A DNA stretch of 64,000 bases. It comes from Helicoverpa zea. Lineage: Eukaryota; Arthropoda; Insecta; Lepidoptera; Noctuidae. The stretch spans positions 3,518,098-3,582,097 of the forward strand of contig NC_061476.1 of NCBI RefSeq assembly GCF_022581195.2, read 5' to 3'. Shown here one piece after another: positions 51,901 through 57,900 of this stretch; within the stretch, counting starts at the first letter, position 1; each line of letters starts with the position of its first letter. Under the pieces are notes generated by a model, which saw only the letters and a program-made list of their open reading frames with translations, searched no databases and was not told the origin of the DNA. The position numbers were made by a program, and so were the translations under genes.

Positions 51901-54900
51901 CGTTCATGGGATTTTGACGTCTTTTCATACGTAAAATAATATTGTTTGTTTACGTTAGTTCCCATAGAAGTAATATTGTGTCATTGTTCTCTTGAACAAA
52001 TATGGGTTTTGTGGGTATTTTGCGTGAACCTCATTGTAATCCGATTTCTTATAAGGCCTCGTCTCGTCAACTAGATGTTTTAGGGTAAAGGACCTCAAAC
52101 AGGATCATAGAAGATAGAATTCTTATAGAATAGAATTCTTTGATCACAACTAAAATCATCTGACCTCGAACATTTAAACCTTTTTTCCTTCATCCCAACC
52201 AAGCCTGTCTTTTTATACCGCCTAAAAATCCGTAGGTTAACCATTCCTCACGATCATTAAAGCAGAGGTATCTTTCAGCTCAAGGAATCTGGTGCTACAT
52301 CTTAGCATCTTGTACAATAGACGCATTATTACTTTTATTATATTAAGGTTCTTCAAACTTAACAAACAGGCCTGTGTTGGAGACTTTGTTGACCAAATTT
52401 TTAGGGGGCTATCTCCTATCTCATCTAATATTATTAGTCACCAAATAATTTCCAGAAAAAGTGAACATCTCGAATCCAGCGGATGCGGAAGCCAAGGCCC
52501 GTATTTACTATGACGCGTGCATAGACACCAATGAGACCATTGAGAAGTTGGGTGAGAAACCTCTGGTGGCTGTCATCAAGCAGTTGGGTGGATGGCATAT
52601 ACTGCCCAGTACCATGACCAAACAGAGGTGGGACCTGCAGAAGTTGATTCAGGATGTTCAGAACACGTGAGTTGGCTATTATTATTGTTTCTCTGAATCT
52701 TAAAAATGGCTGTAGAGAATTATGGACTAAGTGTTTGGATGTGGTTTCAATTAAACGAGAACGGATTTATTATAATTTAACTAATTTGGTGTCCAATTCC
52801 AGTTTCAACCTGGGTGGCTTATTTAACTGGGCAGTAACTGAAGACGACCGGAACTCTTCCAAACATGTTATTGTGGTGAGTACTATGACTGTGTATCACC
52901 ATGTTTAGCTGTGATACTTAAATAAGAAACCAACCTTAACTAAAGTCCCAATTCCCGAAGTTCCAATAATTGGACTCGTATATTTATTATAGTGGATGTC
53001 GCTTCATATAAAATTCTAGAAACATAAACTTTTCGACTAAAATAAAACTCGTTTCTCCCTTCCAGCTGGACCAAGGAGGCTTAAACCTCCCAACTCGAGA
53101 TAACTATCTAAACAGGACGGCCCACAAAAAGGTCTTAGACGCATACTTAGACTACATGACTCGAATATGCGTTCTTCTCGGAGCTAATAAAACCGAAGCT
53201 AGAGCCCAAATGAATAAAGTAATCCTGTTTGAGACGGAACTGGCGAATATAACAACCCCTTCGGAAGATAGGAGGGATGAAGAGGGATTGTATAACCCTT
53301 ATACAATAAGACAGTGGCAGAAAGAAGTGCCGTTTGTGAATTGGACTATGTTCTTCAATGATGCGTTTAAACTTGTTAATAGGACTGTAAGTATTAAGTT
53401 TTTCTTTTCCTCCCTAAAAGCATGTGCTGTAATGTTTCGCTTAGACAAAGTGGGTCCTTTCCACGTGAGTTATATCTAACTGGATGGATATTTTTAAAAT
53501 TTAGGGCAGGACTTTAATAATCAAAATATACATGTCTTATATCCCATTTCTATATTGAATTTCAAAAACCACTCTGATGTTTTCCAGATACCGGATACGG
53601 AACGAATAGTAGTATATGCTCCGGAGTACTTCAAAAACCTTACCAAAGTCATAAAGAAATATAGCAGGACTGAAGAAGACCAAAGGTAGGAAACCTATGC
53701 ATTATGTAGTTGCAAAGAATTTCAAGGTCAGTATTTATGCCTATAAGCACCTACGCTTTTTGGATCAAAAGTTTGGAAATGACCTCCTATCGCTATTTGA
53801 TTTGAGAGACACCATGCAAAATATTGTGGCACTCAGTGGTGGGGCATGATGCGAGCAACAACTGCCTTCCCCTCAACGATTTCCAAAGAAAATACTTTTC
53901 TCTGTATCGTCATAATTTTCTTTGGTTTTCCAGAACCCTAACAAGCTACATGATGTGGCAAGTATCCCGCTCGTTATCCACATACTTGTCGAAATCCTTC
54001 CGCGATGCCACCAAGATCCTGAGGAAGGCACTGTTCGGTTCCGAGGGTACGGAAGAATCTTGGAGATACTGTGTTACGGATACTAATAATGCTGTTGGTA
54101 AGTCTATAGAGCATTCTAGAATATCAACCAGCTGCCGTTGAAGGCCAACTAAAAATAGTCTCATATGCAGAGATCTGTACCTACCTACTCTATAGGAAAA
54201 TAAGAACTTCAATAAAAAGGACAATAATTCTCATAAAAAAATTACACGAGCCTTTTGTCTTCCAACAAAGTCATTATGCATTTCCTTCATATATGCATGT
54301 TTACCACTAACAGCTTTAATTTTTTGCCACTAACTATGACTTTCTTGCAAGATAGGATACAGCAGTCAGTCTCTGGAAGTCACAAGGCATATTCGTCAGA
54401 AGCTCACCCTAACACACTCTGTGTTATTATATAGTCTCAACCATCCAATAGTCTCAACATAAGGCAATTTTAATTCAGTTCTTCACTTCCTAAACTCCCA
54501 TTTCCCAGGTTTTGCAGTAGGAGCCATGTTTGTCCGCGAAGTCTTTCATGGGGAAGCGAAGACTCAAGGCGAGATCATGATCAACAACATCAGGAACGCT
54601 TTCAAGAGAAACCTGAAGAATTTGGACTGGATGGATGCAGAGACTAGGAAGGCAGCTGAAATCAAGGCTGATGCTATTACGGATATGATTGGTAAGAGAC
54701 CTTTTAATATGACGAACTTATTTTAAAGGGCTTTTTTGATTGCACGCTCATGTAACGCCATTTGGGTTCATGGAGAACAAAAAGTTATGCCTAACCGGCA
54801 AGTAGTAGTACTAGTAGTTAGTATTTTCATGATTTGTATTTGTGAAAGCACTTCAACGTCCGTGCCTTGCCTTGGCTAGGTACTTTTTGTCTCTGTTCTT

Positions 54901-57900
54901 TGTATATGCTGGAATCTAGATCATTGTCATAAATGGTTTTTAGAAAACGCGAGCAAGTTTTACAATATAGGGTACAAGTAAGGGTTTAAAAATTCGACAC
55001 GGAGAATTCTTATGACTGTATTTTATATTCCAGGTTTCCCAGACTATATTCTCCATAAAGATGAACTTGACAAACAGTACGAAGAGCTGGAAGTGAAGCC
55101 TAATGAATACTTTGAGAACAACATCGCTTTCAACGTGTTCAGTCTCAAGAATGACCTCAATAAGCTCGATAAACCTGTCAACAAGACTAAATGGGGTAAG
55201 GACATAGTTGAAGATATATAACAGCATTTGATTAAGAAGTTGTTCCTAGAAGGACACAAAGTCGCCGTCCCCGCATGCTATTGTAACAGTCGGTGTCTCA
55301 ATACCGCGTCAGAGGCTGTCATTTGGTTTTGAGACTAGGGCTTGTTGGTTAATTAAAACCAGCTCACTAGGTTCTATGCACACTCTATGTCAGTCATATT
55401 AAAGCTTTATGTTATAGAGGTGGCCTTATCACCATCATTTCGTCATCTATCCGGAGGAAAAGGACTAACTTTCTCTGGCAATGCAGGATCCAAATGACTA
55501 TCAGAATGTTTCTTTAGCCATTAATGGAATTTGACTTGTAAGGTCCGGAATTGCTAATGCGTTTTAAGTAAGCATGGTCATTACCGCTAACACCTTCTCT
55601 GTATAGGAAGTAGCCTGTTTCCTACATTGGGACAATAATATATTATCCTATATTTTTACCCCTTTCTTTTCTCCAGGAATGACACCATCAACAGTAAACG
55701 CGTACTACACCCCCACAAAGAACCAGATAGTCTTCCCAGCCGGTATACTGCAGCTACCGTTCTACGATGGTGATAATCCTAAGGGCGTGAACTATGGTGC
55801 CATGGGAGTGGTGATGGGACATGAGCTTACACACGCGTTTGATGATCAGGGGAGGGAGTATGACAGGTAAGCATAAATGATACAAAGCCATAAATGTGGC
55901 TTTTCTTTAAATACTTTTGCTTTTATTATTGCTGAAATATTGTTATTACTCAATTCTGTTTTCTTTTTCACCGTTTTCATTACAAGCCCCGAATTCCTCC
56001 AGTAGTCAAATATACCAAGTAAATTGATTCAGCAGTTTCATTATGATAGACTTCATTTTCGATCTACAGGCAGACTTCATTTTCGACCAGTGTTCCTTTG
56101 ACATAGTGCATCATTAATAATATTGTTTCTCGCACAGATTTGGTAACTTAAACCAGTGGTGGAACAACGCAACTATAGCAAGATTCAAGCAGCGAGCCAG
56201 GTGCATTCAGAATCAGTATTCCAACTACTCGGTGGAAGGACAGCGGCTTAACGGGAAACAGACCCTGGGTAAGAATATATAATTAAAAAATATAGAACGG
56301 TATGCAAATTATGTAAATTATATATCTAGTAGTGACTTGCTTACGTTCATTATGGAGGAAAGTCAATCTTCTTTTTCTTATGTGCAATGTGTAAGCAGTA
56401 ATTGACTTCTTCTTTTGATTTTGTCATGAAAAATTACTGAGTGTGGTTAATGGTAGTTAGGTACTGCATTTTTATCGTTAGCAAACCGAATCAATATAAT
56501 GATTTTACACATAACTATAACGCGGTGTCCTGCGTGAGCGACGAACGCGACGCGACGCGACGCTGCGAACGCGACGAACGCGATCAACTCAAAGGAATTC
56601 CCTACATGCGGCCTATGTGACAGTCTGCGGCGAGACGCGACGTAACGCGTACTTGTTTTGAGGGCGACCAGACGCGACACCGCGAACTATTCAGAAGCGT
56701 TGATTGTTGTGGGACAAAAAAAACATAAATATTAAAGAAATCGTTTATTAGTACAAACAAGTTGGAAGATTGTTGCTGTCTGTACTTTAAATATGAACTT
56801 TCAAGCAAAATTGTAACACAACTTCTCCATGATTTGAGAAGTAATGACCAAAATCACGTAGGACATCTGTCGCGTATAGCATCGCGTCGCATTACGTCGC
56901 GTCGTGTTGCGTCGCGTCGCGTCGCGTTCGTCGCTCACGCAGGACACCGCGTAATGCGGCCTATGTGACAGTCTGCGGCGAGATGCGACGTAACGCGCAC
57001 TTGTTTTGAGGGCGACCAGATGCGACACCACGAACTTCAGAAGCGTTGATCGCCGCAGTGCTTGAATAAAGATTATTGTGGGACAAAAAACATAAACATT
57101 ATAAAAATCGTATCGTTTATTAGTACAAAGAACTTGAAAAAATGTTACTCTCTGTACTTTAAATATGAACTTTGATGATGATGATGATGAAGCAAAATTG
57201 TACTGTACTTCTCCATGATTTGAGAAGTAATGACCAAAATCACGTAGGACATTTGTCGCGTATAGCATCGCGTCGCATTACGTCGCGTCGTGTTGCATCG
57301 CGTCGCGTCGCATTCGTCGCTCACGCAGGACACCGCGTGAGGGCGACCAGATGCGACATCACGACGATTCAGAAGCGTTGATCGCCGCAGTGCGTGAATA
57401 AAGATTGTTATGGGACAAAAAACATAAACATTATAGAAATCGTTTATTAGTACAAAGAATTTGAAAGAATGTACTTTAAATATGAGCTTTCAAGCAAAAA
57501 TTGTACTGTACTTCTCCATGATTTAGGAAGTAATGACCAAAATCACGTAGGACATTTGTCGCGTATAGCATCGCGTCGCATTACGTCGCGTCGTATTGCG
57601 TCGCGTCGCGTCACGTTCGTCGCTCACGCAGGACACCGCGTAAAAGCTGTACTTTAAAAAAAAACCAAGTCAGTCCTTAAACCTTCGTAGGCGATTATTC
57701 ACATTATGTGCTCATTTTTCAGGTGAAAACATCGCGGACAACGGAGGCCTGAAAGCGTCTTTCCACGCCTACTTAGACTACGCCAGAACTGCCAAAGTAA
57801 ACCTCACTCTCCCGGGACTGAAGTATAATGATCGACAGCTGTTCTTCATTTCATTCGCACAGGTATTTAAAAATATACATAGATCTTAATGAATTTTACA

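Noticed and set aside
56801..57381. Overlapping SRR/RNATRCY-rich ORFs on both strands
   Set aside because: They are translations of CGTCGCGTCG runs in the multimeric MITE.
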